Shown piece after piece: positions 18,584 through 26,800 of a stretch of 64,000 bases of DNA. The DNA comes from Cyclobacteriaceae bacterium (GTDB taxonomy: Bacteria; Bacteroidota; Bacteroidia; Cytophagales; Cyclobacteriaceae): NCBI GenBank assembly GCA_016786585.1, contig JAEUUI010000030.1, positions 1 to 64,000 of the forward strand, read 5' to 3'. The notes under the pieces were generated by a model. That model ran no database searches and was not told the origin of the DNA. It saw nothing but the letters and a program-made list of their open reading frames with translations. Within the stretch, counting starts at the first letter, position 1. Every line of letters starts with the position of its first letter. Both the position numbers and the translations under genes were made by a program.

Positions 18584-19215
18584 AAAATGGTTGATGGTTG
18601 TTGGTTGTGTTCTTTGTATTTCAAATAAAGTTTTCTTCCTTTTTCAGTAACCAGTCCGAATACGAAGTGATCGAATATCTGGCTCTGTACCTCTACGATG
18701 TTGAACTTCTCTCGTGGAAAAATATCCTGATTGAACGCCATCTGCACAAATTCCACCCGAAGAATGCTCATAATCTCTTTGTTCACGGGGCGCATGTAGC
18801 CTTGTTCGATTCCCGCATCCAGGTTTTGAACAACCTGATCACGAATGAACTTGTTCTTAAAGTCAACCCACAAGTTCCAGGCTTTTATATGGAACTTCTG
18901 TAAATCAAAGAGCATGGTCGGATTTACCTCCTCCATGCTTTTCTTCATCCACAGGGAAACGCGGGCCAGCTCTTCCACCGGGTTATCGCAGCCCTGCCGG
19001 ATGTCTTCACATTGCTTATAATTCTTTTCGAGTAGTTGGCGTGTTACACTTTCAACAAGGTCATCCTTGTCGGCAAAATGCTGATAGAGTGTTTTCTTGG
19101 ACACCGACAAATGCCGGGCGATATCATCCATCGAAATGCTGCGTACTCCGTACCGCCTGAACAGTTCCTCCGCCCCTGTAACGATCTTATCTTTTATGTC
19201 TGTTTCTTCAATCAT
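18580..19215 (-). CDS. TetR/AcrR-family regulator of the efflux operon
   Basis: This 211-residue transcriptional regulator has a TetR helix-turn-helix at about 12-58 (GVRSISMDDIARHLSVSKKT then LYQHFADKDDLV). The C-terminal ligand-binding and dimer domain is divergent, as usual. It is the first gene of the operon it most likely represses. A perfect 11-bp inverted repeat lies just upstream, across the predicted promoter, which suggests self-repression and induction by a pump substrate. The inducer cannot be told from sequence. Confidence 0.92.
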   Translation of the reverse strand: MIEETDIKDKIVTGAEELFRRYGVRSISMDDIARHLSVSKKTLYQHFADKDDLVESVTRQLLEKNYKQCEDIRQGCDNPVEELARVSLWMKKSMEEVNPTMLFDLQKFHIKAWNLWVDFKNKFIRDQVVQNLDAGIEQGYMRPVNKEIMSILRVEFVQMAFNQDIFPREKFNIVEVQSQIFDHFVFGLVTEKGRKLYLKYKEHNQQPSTIL

Positions 19216-19220
19216 GGCAG

Positions 19221-19250
19221 CAAAACTATGGAAACTTTTAAGATTGCAAA
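19221..19250 (-). promoter_or_regulatory. Promoter of the tetR-tolC-MFP-RND operon
   Basis: On the minus strand, TTTG (19250-19247) and TAGTTTTG (19228-19221) are separated by 18 bases, matching the Bacteroidota TTTG / TAnnTTTG promoter. The -7 box ends five bases before the regulator ATG, so the leader would be very short or absent. Confidence 0.65.
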
Positions 19251-19258
19251 AGTTTCCA
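19229..19258. promoter_or_regulatory. Candidate TetR operator
   Basis: TGGAAACTTTT (19229-19239) and AAAAGTTTCCA (19248-19258) form a perfect 11-bp inverted repeat with an 8-bp spacer. It covers the -33 box and the spacer of the promoter, so a bound dimer would block RNA polymerase. A further half-site GTTTCC lies at 19261-19266. Symmetry, size and position fit a TetR-family operator. Confidence 0.7.
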
Positions 19259-19339
19259 ACGTTTCCCTGAACGCATAAAACGGCTCAGGGTTGGGGTTTT
19301 AAGAATATTTTTTTGTGAATTTTTCCCGGGATTTCGACT

Positions 19340-19678
19340 TCAACCGTTTGCTGAAGGCTTTTCCTGGTCAGGTCTCGGACACCACTTTTCCCGCATCCTG
19401 CGTTTGAGCCGGTCGCGATCCTCTGGTGTCATACTCTCCCACCGGTTCTTCCAGTACGGTCGCCAGGGTCCCCGGTGATGATGACCGCCTTTGCCGACAC
19501 TCCAGAATAAAATCTTCGTCAGGAGCAGCAAGCCGATCGCCTGCGAAAAGGTCACTACCGGACCATTAAACAACACCGGCACAAGCCAGTTCCAGAGTAA
19601 CATGGTAACCGTTCCGAACAAGGCAATCATTACTGCCACGAAAACGATTCCTTTTAATATCCACCAACCGCGTTTCAT
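19340..19678 (-). CDS. Small two-helix membrane protein with basic Trp/His-rich tail
   Basis: This is a 112-residue protein I cannot assign. Two hydrophobic helices (about 7-34 and 42-60) are followed by a charged tail containing GGHHHRGPWRPYWKNRW and then MTPEDRDRLKRRMREKW. It starts 34 bp after the ECF sigma factor gene on the same strand, so the two are probably cotranscribed. The position would suit a membrane regulator of the sigma factor, but no known anti-sigma domain is visible. The basic tail is probably cytoplasmic. Confidence 0.65.
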   Translation of the reverse strand: MKRGWWILKGIVFVAVMIALFGTVTMLLWNWLVPVLFNGPVVTFSQAIGLLLLTKILFWSVGKGGHHHRGPWRPYWKNRWESMTPEDRDRLKRRMREKWCPRPDQEKPSANG

Positions 19679-19712
19679 AAATTCAATGTTTTAATGTTTT
19701 TAATCAATATGT

Positions 19713-20276
19713 TTATTTGATAATGTCATCGTAAAAACTTTGCAGGCGTTTGCGAAGTGCCAGAATTGCATACCGTTTGCGGGAGAGTAATGTATTGATC
19801 GATACACCGGTTTCCTCGGCAATTTCACGGAAGCTCCGTTCTTCAATTTCATTCTGGATGAAAATTTCCCGCTGATCAGCCGGAAGTTCTTCGAGCGCAT
19901 CAGTAATCTCATCCCAAATCGCCTCGCGCAACAGCGTTGACTCAGGTGTATTATCGAAATCGGGAAGAATGTCCTGCAACGTTAGTGTTGCATCATCTTC
20001 GCTGCCCGTTACCAATTCGAAATCGGTTTTCTTAGGCCTTGCAGCATCCCTTCTGTACCGGTCGATAATCTTGTTGCGCGCCACACTGTACAGCCAGGAT
20101 GTTACCCGGTCGAGCGATTCAATGGTTTCAAAACCAGCAACAAACTGGTAGAATACATCCTGCAGGATATCTTCCGCCTCTTCGGATGACGACACCCGGT
20201 TGCGGATAAACCCCAACAGTTTGTCTTTCTCCTTCAGGAATGTGTTCTGCTTTATTTCTTGCATGGCAAGGTCCAT
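19713..20276 (-). CDS. ECF-type RNA polymerase sigma factor
   Basis: This extracytoplasmic-function sigma factor is ~187 residues from the ATG at 20276 (a second ATG lies at 20264). Region 2 includes SSEEAEDILQDVFYQF and the helix VTSWLYSVARNKIIDRYRR that binds the -10 element. Region 4 (LPADQREIFIQNEIEERSF followed by REIAEETGVSINT) holds the -35-binding helix-turn-helix. The frame stays open ~55 codons upstream, but that extension is unlike sigma region 1 and runs toward the divergent gene. Targets are unknown; the downstream membrane protein is a likely partner. Confidence 0.9.
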   Translation of the reverse strand: MDLAMQEIKQNTFLKEKDKLLGFIRNRVSSSEEAEDILQDVFYQFVAGFETIESLDRVTSWLYSVARNKIIDRYRRDAARPKKTDFELVTGSEDDATLTLQDILPDFDNTPESTLLREAIWDEITDALEELPADQREIFIQNEIEERSFREIAEETGVSINTLLSRKRYAILALRKRLQSFYDDIIK

Positions 20277-20421
20277 CGCCTGCTTGTTTTGACATGATAG
20301 TCGGCAGGATTTGGGAAATATTGTGACAAAGGTGAAAAAATCTGCGGGGAGGGAAAATTTTAAGGCGATCCGAACTTTATCTATGAAAACAGCATCTAAA
20401 TCAGCACATAACCATTCCTTT

Positions 20422-21117
20422 ATGAAACGACTCTTGCTAACCATCTATCTGTTAACCATTGTATTAGCCAGTCAGGCCCAGGAAATCCGGCCGGAACATT
20501 TTATCGAAGTTACCGGCACGGCCGAGCTGGAGATAGTACCGAATGAAATTTACCTTCTCGTGAGGCTCAAGGAATTTGAGGAAGGAAGGGTAAAAACAAT
20601 ACTCGAAACGATAGACAAATCATTTCTGAATGCGCTGAAGGAAGCTGGCATTGATACCAAAAACCTGGAGCTTGCCGATGCAGGCCTTTTGCTTGGCGGA
20701 AGAAGAAGAGACCGAAACGTGTTCCGGGAGAAAACCTATCAACTCAAGTTGTCGGCTGCAGCTGAAGTGGAAAAGTTCTTAAGTAAGATTGAAGATGTTA
20801 AGGTAGACTTTGTTGACATTGTTCGTATCAGTCACTCCGAACTCGAAAAGATTGAACTGGCCTTAAAAATCAAAGCGCTACAGGCGGCCAAAGTAAAGGC
20901 GGATGCATTGTTGAAAGGTGTTGGCGCAGAGTTAGGTAAGGCAATCAAAGTTTATGAGATTGAAATATATTCGACAGACGTGCTCCTTAGAGGAAAAATC
21001 AACCCGAAAATGAAATTTGAATCCAATTGGGGTGTTGTATCAGAACCCGAGTCGGCATTGGAGTTTAGAAAATTCAAACTTCAGGCAAAAATATCCGCCC
21101 AATTCGAAATAAAATAG
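20422..21117 (+). CDS. SIMPL-domain (DUF541) secreted protein
   Basis: This 231-residue exported protein has a signal peptide from ATG 20422 (MKRLLLTIYLLTIVLASQAQ). A SIMPL/DUF541 domain follows, opening with IEVTGTAELEIVPNEIYL, the usual G.A......PD.. pattern, then LEAGID-like text (KEAGIDTKNLEL). Relatives are periplasmic or outer-membrane-associated, sometimes in oligomeric rings, and are linked to oxidative stress in a few species. An earlier ATG at 20383 would add 13 polar residues before the signal. It is divergent from the ECF sigma gene. Confidence 0.82.
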   Translation: MKRLLLTIYLLTIVLASQAQEIRPEHFIEVTGTAELEIVPNEIYLLVRLKEFEEGRVKTILETIDKSFLNALKEAGIDTKNLELADAGLLLGGRRRDRNVFREKTYQLKLSAAAEVEKFLSKIEDVKVDFVDIVRISHSELEKIELALKIKALQAAKVKADALLKGVGAELGKAIKVYEIEIYSTDVLLRGKINPKMKFESNWGVVSEPESALEFRKFKLQAKISAQFEIK

Positions 21118-21132
21118 CAGGCGAAAAACAGT

Positions 21133-21153
21133 GGGACGCAAATGCTGCGTCCC
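21133..21153. terminator. Hairpin between convergent SIMPL and DinB genes
   Basis: GGGACGCA (21133-21140) pairs perfectly with TGCGTCCC (21146-21153) around AATGC. The minus-strand exit is T-rich (ACTGTTTTT) and fits termination of the DinB gene. The plus-strand tail is weaker. Confidence 0.7.
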
Positions 21154-21176
21154 TAAGTTTATATAAAAAAAAACAA

Positions 21177-21683
21177 TTAGTGCCTGTCCCAGAACGGAGG
21201 CGGCTCAATGCCAAGTGCCCGCAGGTAAACATACGCCTGCGCACGATGATGAATTTCGTTGTCAACGAAATAGAAATAATGCCAGGTTATCGTTCCGTCA
21301 TATGATCCAAAGGCCTTGTCGATCTGGCTCATGCGGTCCACTGTCATGTGAGGCCACATCGTGTTGATCACCTCGGTCGTGTCATCCCAAAACTTTAACA
21401 GCTCAGCTTTGGTAGCGGGCGGCTGCATCGTAAAGTTGATTTCCGGGCGGTTTGGAACAGTCCAGTTTCCGGTGGCTATTCCATACGCTCCAAGTTGAGC
21501 AATCGTAATCATCTCCATCACCAGTTGCGAGAATGGTCGCATTCCGCCCACGGAGAAGGTGAAAAGTTTATCTTCGGGATACGCCTCGATTACCCTGCGG
21601 GTCAGTCTGCGGTGTTCCTGCCAGTGATCGAGCAATGTCTTCAGGTCGATCGCGGCTTCTTCAGAAATGGTTTCGTTTTTCAT
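21177..21683 (-). CDS. DinB-family protein
   Basis: This 168-residue four-helix-bundle protein of the DinB/YfiT metal-binding superfamily has typical blocks: LLDHWQEHRRLTRRVIEAYPED at the N-terminus, then RPFSQLVMEMITIAQLGAYGI, and near the C-terminus FVDNEIHHRAQAYVYLRALG, where the histidines of the metal site sit. Family members include thiol-dependent transferases and many proteins of unknown activity. No partner gene suggests a substrate. It faces the SIMPL gene tail to tail. Confidence 0.82.
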   Translation of the reverse strand: MKNETISEEAAIDLKTLLDHWQEHRRLTRRVIEAYPEDKLFTFSVGGMRPFSQLVMEMITIAQLGAYGIATGNWTVPNRPEINFTMQPPATKAELLKFWDDTTEVINTMWPHMTVDRMSQIDKAFGSYDGTITWHYFYFVDNEIHHRAQAYVYLRALGIEPPPFWDRH

Positions 21684-21771
21684 GGCTGATTCGGTTTACA
21701 TTGAATTGATAGTTCAAAGAAAACCGCGGCTTGTGACAGCCTTATGTCAGTACGTTTCGAGAAGTGGTAAA

Positions 21772-22287
21772 TTATTTTGAGGGAAACGGAAAAATTCTCT
21801 TTTCGCGCTGAATTTCTTTTTGATAGAAAACTTCCTCGTCAACCACAAGACATGAAAGTCTTAAAACCAATCCGTTTTTCAGAAATATTTTCCAATAAAA
21901 GAAATGACCAAATCCGGCCAAGTCCATTCGGTTATCATTTTTCGGTGGGCTGAGCACACATACGATCCGATCAACTTCTGCAAGATTGAATTCCACATTG
22001 TCGTGACCGTTTCGGTATCGAAAATTTGTACCTGAGTTGTACACATCGAATCGTACACCCTTGCTGATTGCCAAGTGTCGCCAGGTCAATAAAAAGAACG
22101 GTAGCAAATGGACCAAGAAAATCCATATGCATGTCAGTCCAAGAACGAAAACGATTTTGCCCTGACCTACATCAAGCAGAACTAGAGAGGCTACTATAGC
22201 GAGAATGAAAGCTGAAATCAGTTTGAACAATGGCCAAAAGATAAATTTCTTTAGTCGGCCGTTTTCAATCTCGTATTCAGACAACAT
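21772..22287 (-). CDS. Hypothetical membrane protein with PH-like tail
   Basis: This 171-residue protein has two adjacent membrane helices (about 17-42 and 45-72). They are followed by a soluble ~95-residue domain rich in short strands (GVRFDVYNSGTNFRYRNG, VEFNLAEVDRIVCVL, GLVLRLSCLVVD), the layout of bacterial two-TM proteins with a PH-like domain. I recognise no specific family. It starts 14 bp after the GH43 stop on the same strand, so cotranscription is possible, though the two look functionally unrelated. Confidence 0.6.
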   Translation of the reverse strand: MLSEYEIENGRLKKFIFWPLFKLISAFILAIVASLVLLDVGQGKIVFVLGLTCIWIFLVHLLPFFLLTWRHLAISKGVRFDVYNSGTNFRYRNGHDNVEFNLAEVDRIVCVLSPPKNDNRMDLAGFGHFFYWKIFLKNGLVLRLSCLVVDEEVFYQKEIQREKRIFPFPSK

Positions 22288-22301
22288 TGCGCTAAGAAAA
22301 T

Positions 22302-23288
22302 CTATTTTATCGGACTGGCCTTTACACCCTCGTTGGTGATCACCACCGGCTTGATTAGTCCGTTCGCGTCAAATTCAAGCTTCTCAATGCACACCACCCG
22401 TGCGTTCCTGTCTGTTTGATCAAGCGGCCTGCGGTGGTATACGATGTAGTATTCTTCTTTTTTTGGATGCTTGATGACCGAATGATGCCCCGCACCTCTC
22501 GCAATGGCGTCATTTTGTTCGAGGATTTTCGCAACGCGTTTAAACGGTCCGAACGGTGAATCGGCAATCGCGTAAGCAACACAATAATCGGGGCCGGTCC
22601 AACCACCCTCCGACCACATGAAATAGTATTTACCGTTACGTTTGAACATGAACGGTCCTTCTACATATTGATCGGGCGTTATTTCTTTGAATATCGTACC
22701 GTCATCGAACGGTACAATTCCCGTAAAATCATTTTTCAGCTTCACGATGTTGCAATGCCGCCAGCCGCCATAAATCAGGTAATACTGGTCTCCGTCTTTA
22801 TAGATAAACTGATCGATCGGTTGCGCACCGTTATGGAATTTATCAATCAGCGGTTTACCTAGATAATCTTTAAATGGTCCGGCCGGATTATCTGCCACAG
22901 CAATACCAATTCCGCCATACTCGTTATCGTTCTGAATATCGTTCGCACCAAAGAATAAAAAGTACTTACCGTCTTTCTCAATAATCGAAGGGGCCCACAC
23001 AGCTCGTTTAGCCCACTTCACGTTGGCCGTATCGAGAATATGTTCATGCTTTGTCCAGTTCACGAGGTCAGGCGATGAAAACGCATCGAAGAATACCTGC
23101 TTATTGTAGGGCGCTGAATACGTTGGATATATCCAATACATGTTTTTAAATACAATCCCTTCGGGATCGGCATAATATCCTGGAAAAATAGGATTGCCCG
23201 ATGTAACCAAAGTGCCTTTCTGGGAGTATCCAAAGAAGGATAATGTAGTTAGTAAAAACAGTGCGCCAGCCCTCATGTTGTAAGTCAT
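22302..23288 (-). CDS. Glycoside hydrolase family 43-like secreted enzyme
   Basis: This 328-residue exported enzyme has a five-bladed propeller fold and is probably active on arabinose- or xylose-containing glycans. After the signal peptide (ending YSQ near 23) the three expected acids can be placed: base Asp41 in YYADPEG, the pKa-tuning Asp159 in QPIDQFIYKDG and acid Glu210 in YVEGPFMFKRNGKYYFMWS. The WAP motif at 98-100 is typical. ATG at 23276 is an equally good start. No SusC/SusD pair or other carbohydrate enzyme is nearby, so the substrate stays open. Confidence 0.87.
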   Translation of the reverse strand: MTYNMRAGALFLLTTLSFFGYSQKGTLVTSGNPIFPGYYADPEGIVFKNMYWIYPTYSAPYNKQVFFDAFSSPDLVNWTKHEHILDTANVKWAKRAVWAPSIIEKDGKYFLFFGANDIQNDNEYGGIGIAVADNPAGPFKDYLGKPLIDKFHNGAQPIDQFIYKDGDQYYLIYGGWRHCNIVKLKNDFTGIVPFDDGTIFKEITPDQYVEGPFMFKRNGKYYFMWSEGGWTGPDYCVAYAIADSPFGPFKRVAKILEQNDAIARGAGHHSVIKHPKKEEYYIVYHRRPLDQTDRNARVVCIEKLEFDANGLIKPVVITNEGVKASPIK

Positions 23289-23427
23289 TTTCGAACGCTA
23301 AGGTGTTCAAATTTGAGCAGTCGCGGAACTCTTTTTACTCGATTTTAAAACAAAAAATGAGCTTTTCAGCCCGGCATCTTTGTTGAATAAGGGCACGAAC
23401 AACCTGATATCGCTAAACCAAACCAGC

Positions 23428-25854
23428 ATGCTTCAAACACACATCAAGTTTTTTATCCGGGTTTTTCTCAAGGATAAATTTTTCTCCGTTCTGAATATTC
23501 TCGGCCTTGCGTTGGGAATTGCCGTAAGCATCATTCTGTTGCTGATTCTTCAGCACGATCTTACGTACGACAAGCACTTTGCCAATCATCAAAACATCTA
23601 TCGGCTCGGGGGTCACTTACAGGCTACGGGAATTGATGTTCGGGTCGCCCGTTCAGCCCGCGAGCTTGGCGCAGTGCTGAAAGAAGAGTTTCCGGAAGTG
23701 CAGGCGTTCACCCGGGCTAACGACTGGGACCATGCGCTGGTGAGATACGAGAACAATGGACAGGAGGTATCGTACTACGAAGACGATGTTATCCGCACCG
23801 ACTCAACATACTTTACTGTGTTCAAACACACCTTTCTTGCAGGCGATGAAAAAACTTGTTTGAATCTCCTCAACTCTGTTGTCATCACCGAGTCGACCGC
23901 GAAACGATATTTCGGAAGCGAAGATCCGCTCAACAAAATGTTGCTCATCGATGGACAGAAAGAAGCCTGGAAAGTTACCGGAGTAATTAAAGATTTGCCC
24001 GACAACACGCACATGAAATTCGACTTCCTACTCTCGGGGTTGGCGAAGAGCCGCGAGTGGGTACAGGAGGGCGCTCAGATTAAATCAGAGGCTTTCTGGA
24101 ATCCGGATGTGTTTACTTTCCTGGTGTTCCCCGATAACTACGATCCGAAAAATTTTTACGACAAATTCCCGGATATCTACACCAAGTACTTTAAATCGTT
24201 TGGCGACCAGGTAGGCGGTAAATACAGCGCCATTCTTCAACCGCTGGATAAAGTGCATTTCGATTCATCCCTTCAAAGCGATGAACCGACCGGAAACATT
24301 GCCTACGTGTATGCATTTACCGGTATCGGAATATTCATTATTCTGCTCGCGTGCATTAACTATATGAATTTGTCAACCGCGAAATCGGTGAAGCGCGCAG
24401 CAGAAATCGCCATGAAGAAAACCCTGGGTTCCGGCAAACGCGCACTGATATTCTCGTTCCTGGGCGAATCGGTTTTTCTGGCGTTTATCTCATTAATCGT
24501 AGCAATTGGCTTGGTTTTATTGGTAATAAACTTTACATCATTCAATTCACTGATCGATAAAAACCTGACCGCTGATTTCCTCAACAACCCGACATTGTTG
24601 CTTGGGTCGCTGGGCATTACGTTATTCATTGGAGTACTTTCCGGCTTGTACCCGGCATTCTACCTGCCGCGCGTGCCAACGCTGAGTGCACTAAAGGGTT
24701 CATTCAAAAACAACAAATCAAGTCACTTGTTGCGCAAGGTGCTTATTACAACGCAATTCGCGATCTCTATCTTTGTCGTGGTGTGTACGCTGCTGATGCA
24801 GGATCAGATTGACTTTATGCGCAACAAAGATCTTGGCTTCACAAAAGATAACGTGCTCGTTTTACCGATCCAGGATTCGCTGGTACAGAACAATCTTACC
24901 GCGATCAAGAATGAATTTGCGCAGAATCCCAAAATCCTCTCAGCCGCAACTTCGTATAGTGTACCCGGTATGGGTGTTGGCGGTCCCGTGATGTGGGCGG
25001 AAGGCGAAAATGGCGAGATGAAGCAGCAACAGTTTTCCATGATGGCTGTTGACGACAACTACCTGAAAACGATGGGCATTGATCTGGTTAAAGGACGTGG
25101 CTTCCAGCCCGGACCTAAAACCGATGTCGATAACATTTTTATGGTTAATGAAGCTGCCGCGAAATTGATGGGCTGGGGCGATGATGCAGTCGGAAAAAAG
25201 ATGCGTTGGTTTCACGGTGAAACCGATGGACAGGTCATCGCAGTAGTGAAGGATTTTAACTTCCGTTCGCTGCACAATCCGGTTGAACCGCTGATCCTCG
25301 TTAAGTCGCGAGACGAAGGTGGGTATCTTTACCTGAAAGTTGCAGGCCAGAACCTTCCGGAAACTATGGATTACATCCGCAACAAATGGGCGGGCTACGA
25401 TCCGAACCATCCTTTTGAATACTTCTTTCTCGATCAGCGCTTCAACGAGCAGTACAAAGCAGACGAAACGCAATACAAGTTACTCTCCAACCTTTCGTAC
25501 ATCTGCATTTTCATTTCACTACTCGGACTCCTCGGCCTCTCTGCGTTTACCGCAGCCCAGCGAACAAAAGAAATCGGAATTCGCAAAGTGCACGGAGCCA
25601 GCACGGGCCGAATCATTTACCTGCTTTATAAAGATGTCATGTACTTGGTGTTGATAGCAGCCATACTGATTATCCCGGCAGCGTTTTTTATGATCAACAA
25701 ATGGATGGGTAATTTTGCCTACCAGACATCGATCAACTACATCACCTTTGGTATCGTAACGATTCTGGCATTGATCTTCTCATTCTTCACGGTAGGATTC
25801 CATTCGCTTAAAACAGCAAGAACAAACCCGGTTGAATCGCTTAAGCACGAATAG
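23428..25854 (+). CDS. ABC transporter permease (MacB/FtsX type)
   Basis: This 808-residue permease of the Bacteroidota double-FtsX kind has a first TM near residues 20-41 and a MacB-like periplasmic domain. An FtsX block with three TMs follows (about 285-420), then a second periplasmic domain and a final FtsX block (about 690-805), which includes TKEIGIRKVHGAS. The matching ATPase is not in the neighbourhood. These permeases usually act on lipoproteins, peptides or antimicrobial compounds rather than importing. ATG 23428 is preferred to TTG 23380, because the latter lies in CATCTTTG, itself close to a -7 promoter box. Confidence 0.87.
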   Translation: MLQTHIKFFIRVFLKDKFFSVLNILGLALGIAVSIILLLILQHDLTYDKHFANHQNIYRLGGHLQATGIDVRVARSARELGAVLKEEFPEVQAFTRANDWDHALVRYENNGQEVSYYEDDVIRTDSTYFTVFKHTFLAGDEKTCLNLLNSVVITESTAKRYFGSEDPLNKMLLIDGQKEAWKVTGVIKDLPDNTHMKFDFLLSGLAKSREWVQEGAQIKSEAFWNPDVFTFLVFPDNYDPKNFYDKFPDIYTKYFKSFGDQVGGKYSAILQPLDKVHFDSSLQSDEPTGNIAYVYAFTGIGIFIILLACINYMNLSTAKSVKRAAEIAMKKTLGSGKRALIFSFLGESVFLAFISLIVAIGLVLLVINFTSFNSLIDKNLTADFLNNPTLLLGSLGITLFIGVLSGLYPAFYLPRVPTLSALKGSFKNNKSSHLLRKVLITTQFAISIFVVVCTLLMQDQIDFMRNKDLGFTKDNVLVLPIQDSLVQNNLTAIKNEFAQNPKILSAATSYSVPGMGVGGPVMWAEGENGEMKQQQFSMMAVDDNYLKTMGIDLVKGRGFQPGPKTDVDNIFMVNEAAAKLMGWGDDAVGKKMRWFHGETDGQVIAVVKDFNFRSLHNPVEPLILVKSRDEGGYLYLKVAGQNLPETMDYIRNKWAGYDPNHPFEYFFLDQRFNEQYKADETQYKLLSNLSYICIFISLLGLLGLSAFTAAQRTKEIGIRKVHGASTGRIIYLLYKDVMYLVLIAAILIIPAAFFMINKWMGNFAYQTSINYITFGIVTILALIFSFFTVGFHSLKTARTNPVESLKHE

Positions 25855-25880
25855 CCGATCTGCTCAAACATAAAGCACGA

Positions 25881-25906
25881 ACTCCTCCACCCCGGAGGAG
25901 TTTTTT
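25881..25906 (+). terminator. Terminator after the ABC permease gene
   Basis: ACTCCTCC (25881-25888) pairs perfectly with GGAGGAGT (25894-25901) around ACCCC and is followed by five more Ts. It is a textbook intrinsic terminator, 27 bp after the stop codon. Confidence 0.9.
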
Positions 25907-25955
25907 ATTGTCTGAATCACATCATGCTTACGCAGATCGGAATTAATTCTCATTT

Positions 25956-26798
25956 TTGAGTAAACGAGTAGTGGTGACCAAACATCAATTGCAATCCGAA
26001 CAGGCAACGCTGCATTACACCAAAACGGGTAACGGTGCACGTATGCTGATTGCTTTTCATGGATTCGGGCAAACCGGTGAAGCTTTTCATGGGTTGGCAA
26101 AGGCGCTCTCCGACTCGTATACAATTTATCTTTTCGATATATTTTTTCATGGCGACAGCACGTGGGCACTCGATGAACATCCCCTTGAAAAAGTCACGTG
26201 GGCAGCGCTGATGGAAAAATTTTTGACTCAGGAATCAATCAATACGTTTAGTCTTCTTGGGTTTAGCATGGGTGGAAAATTCGTGCTTGCGACATTGGAA
26301 GCATTTCCCGAAAAAGTTAATGAGATTTTTTTGCTGGCCCCCGATGGTATCAAAACGAGCATGTGGTACAGCCTGGCAACGTATCCTGTAGCGTTCAGGA
26401 AGTTGTTTAAAAGCATGATCGCACATCCCAACAGATTTACAACCATTGCTCGTACAGCACACCGGATCGGCTTAATCGATAAAGGCATCCTGCGCTTCGT
26501 GGAATCACAAATGAACACCGAAGAGAAACGGAAACGTGTTTACTATTCATGGGTTGTGTTCCGGCATCTGTCATTCGATATGGATACGACTTCAAAACTG
26601 ATCAATCAACACAACATCCGGCTGGTGATGATCGTTGGAAAATTTGATAAGGTCATCAGGCCACGCAACATGAACGCGTTGCTTGGCAAAGTGCCAAACG
26701 CACACCTGGAAATTCCGCATACCGGCCACAACGGAGTTATTGAAGCAGCCATTCAAATCCTGAAAAATAAAGATTACCTTCACCCAAAACCGAACTAA
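25956..26798 (+). CDS. Alpha/beta hydrolase
   Basis: This 280-residue cytoplasmic alpha/beta-fold hydrolase has an oxyanion-side motif AFHGFGQTGEAF at 33-44, the nucleophile elbow LGFSMGG with Ser104, an acid in VGKFDKVIRP and His in IPHTGHNG. The substrate is unknown; esters or lactones are typical. The start is uncertain: TTG 25956 overlaps CATTTTTG, which resembles a -7 box, and GTG codons at 25971 and 25974 are alternatives. It ends 2 bp before a second alpha/beta hydrolase, so they form a two-gene unit. Confidence 0.82.
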   Translation: MSKRVVVTKHQLQSEQATLHYTKTGNGARMLIAFHGFGQTGEAFHGLAKALSDSYTIYLFDIFFHGDSTWALDEHPLEKVTWAALMEKFLTQESINTFSLLGFSMGGKFVLATLEAFPEKVNEIFLLAPDGIKTSMWYSLATYPVAFRKLFKSMIAHPNRFTTIARTAHRIGLIDKGILRFVESQMNTEEKRKRVYYSWVVFRHLSFDMDTTSKLINQHNIRLVMIVGKFDKVIRPRNMNALLGKVPNAHLEIPHTGHNGVIEAAIQILKNKDYLHPKPN

Positions 26799-26800
26799 AC

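Noticed and set aside
24940-25473. A 177-codon minus-strand frame inside the ABC permease
   Set aside because: It is a shadow of a conserved permease with FtsX motifs on the plus strand; no start context or domain supports it.
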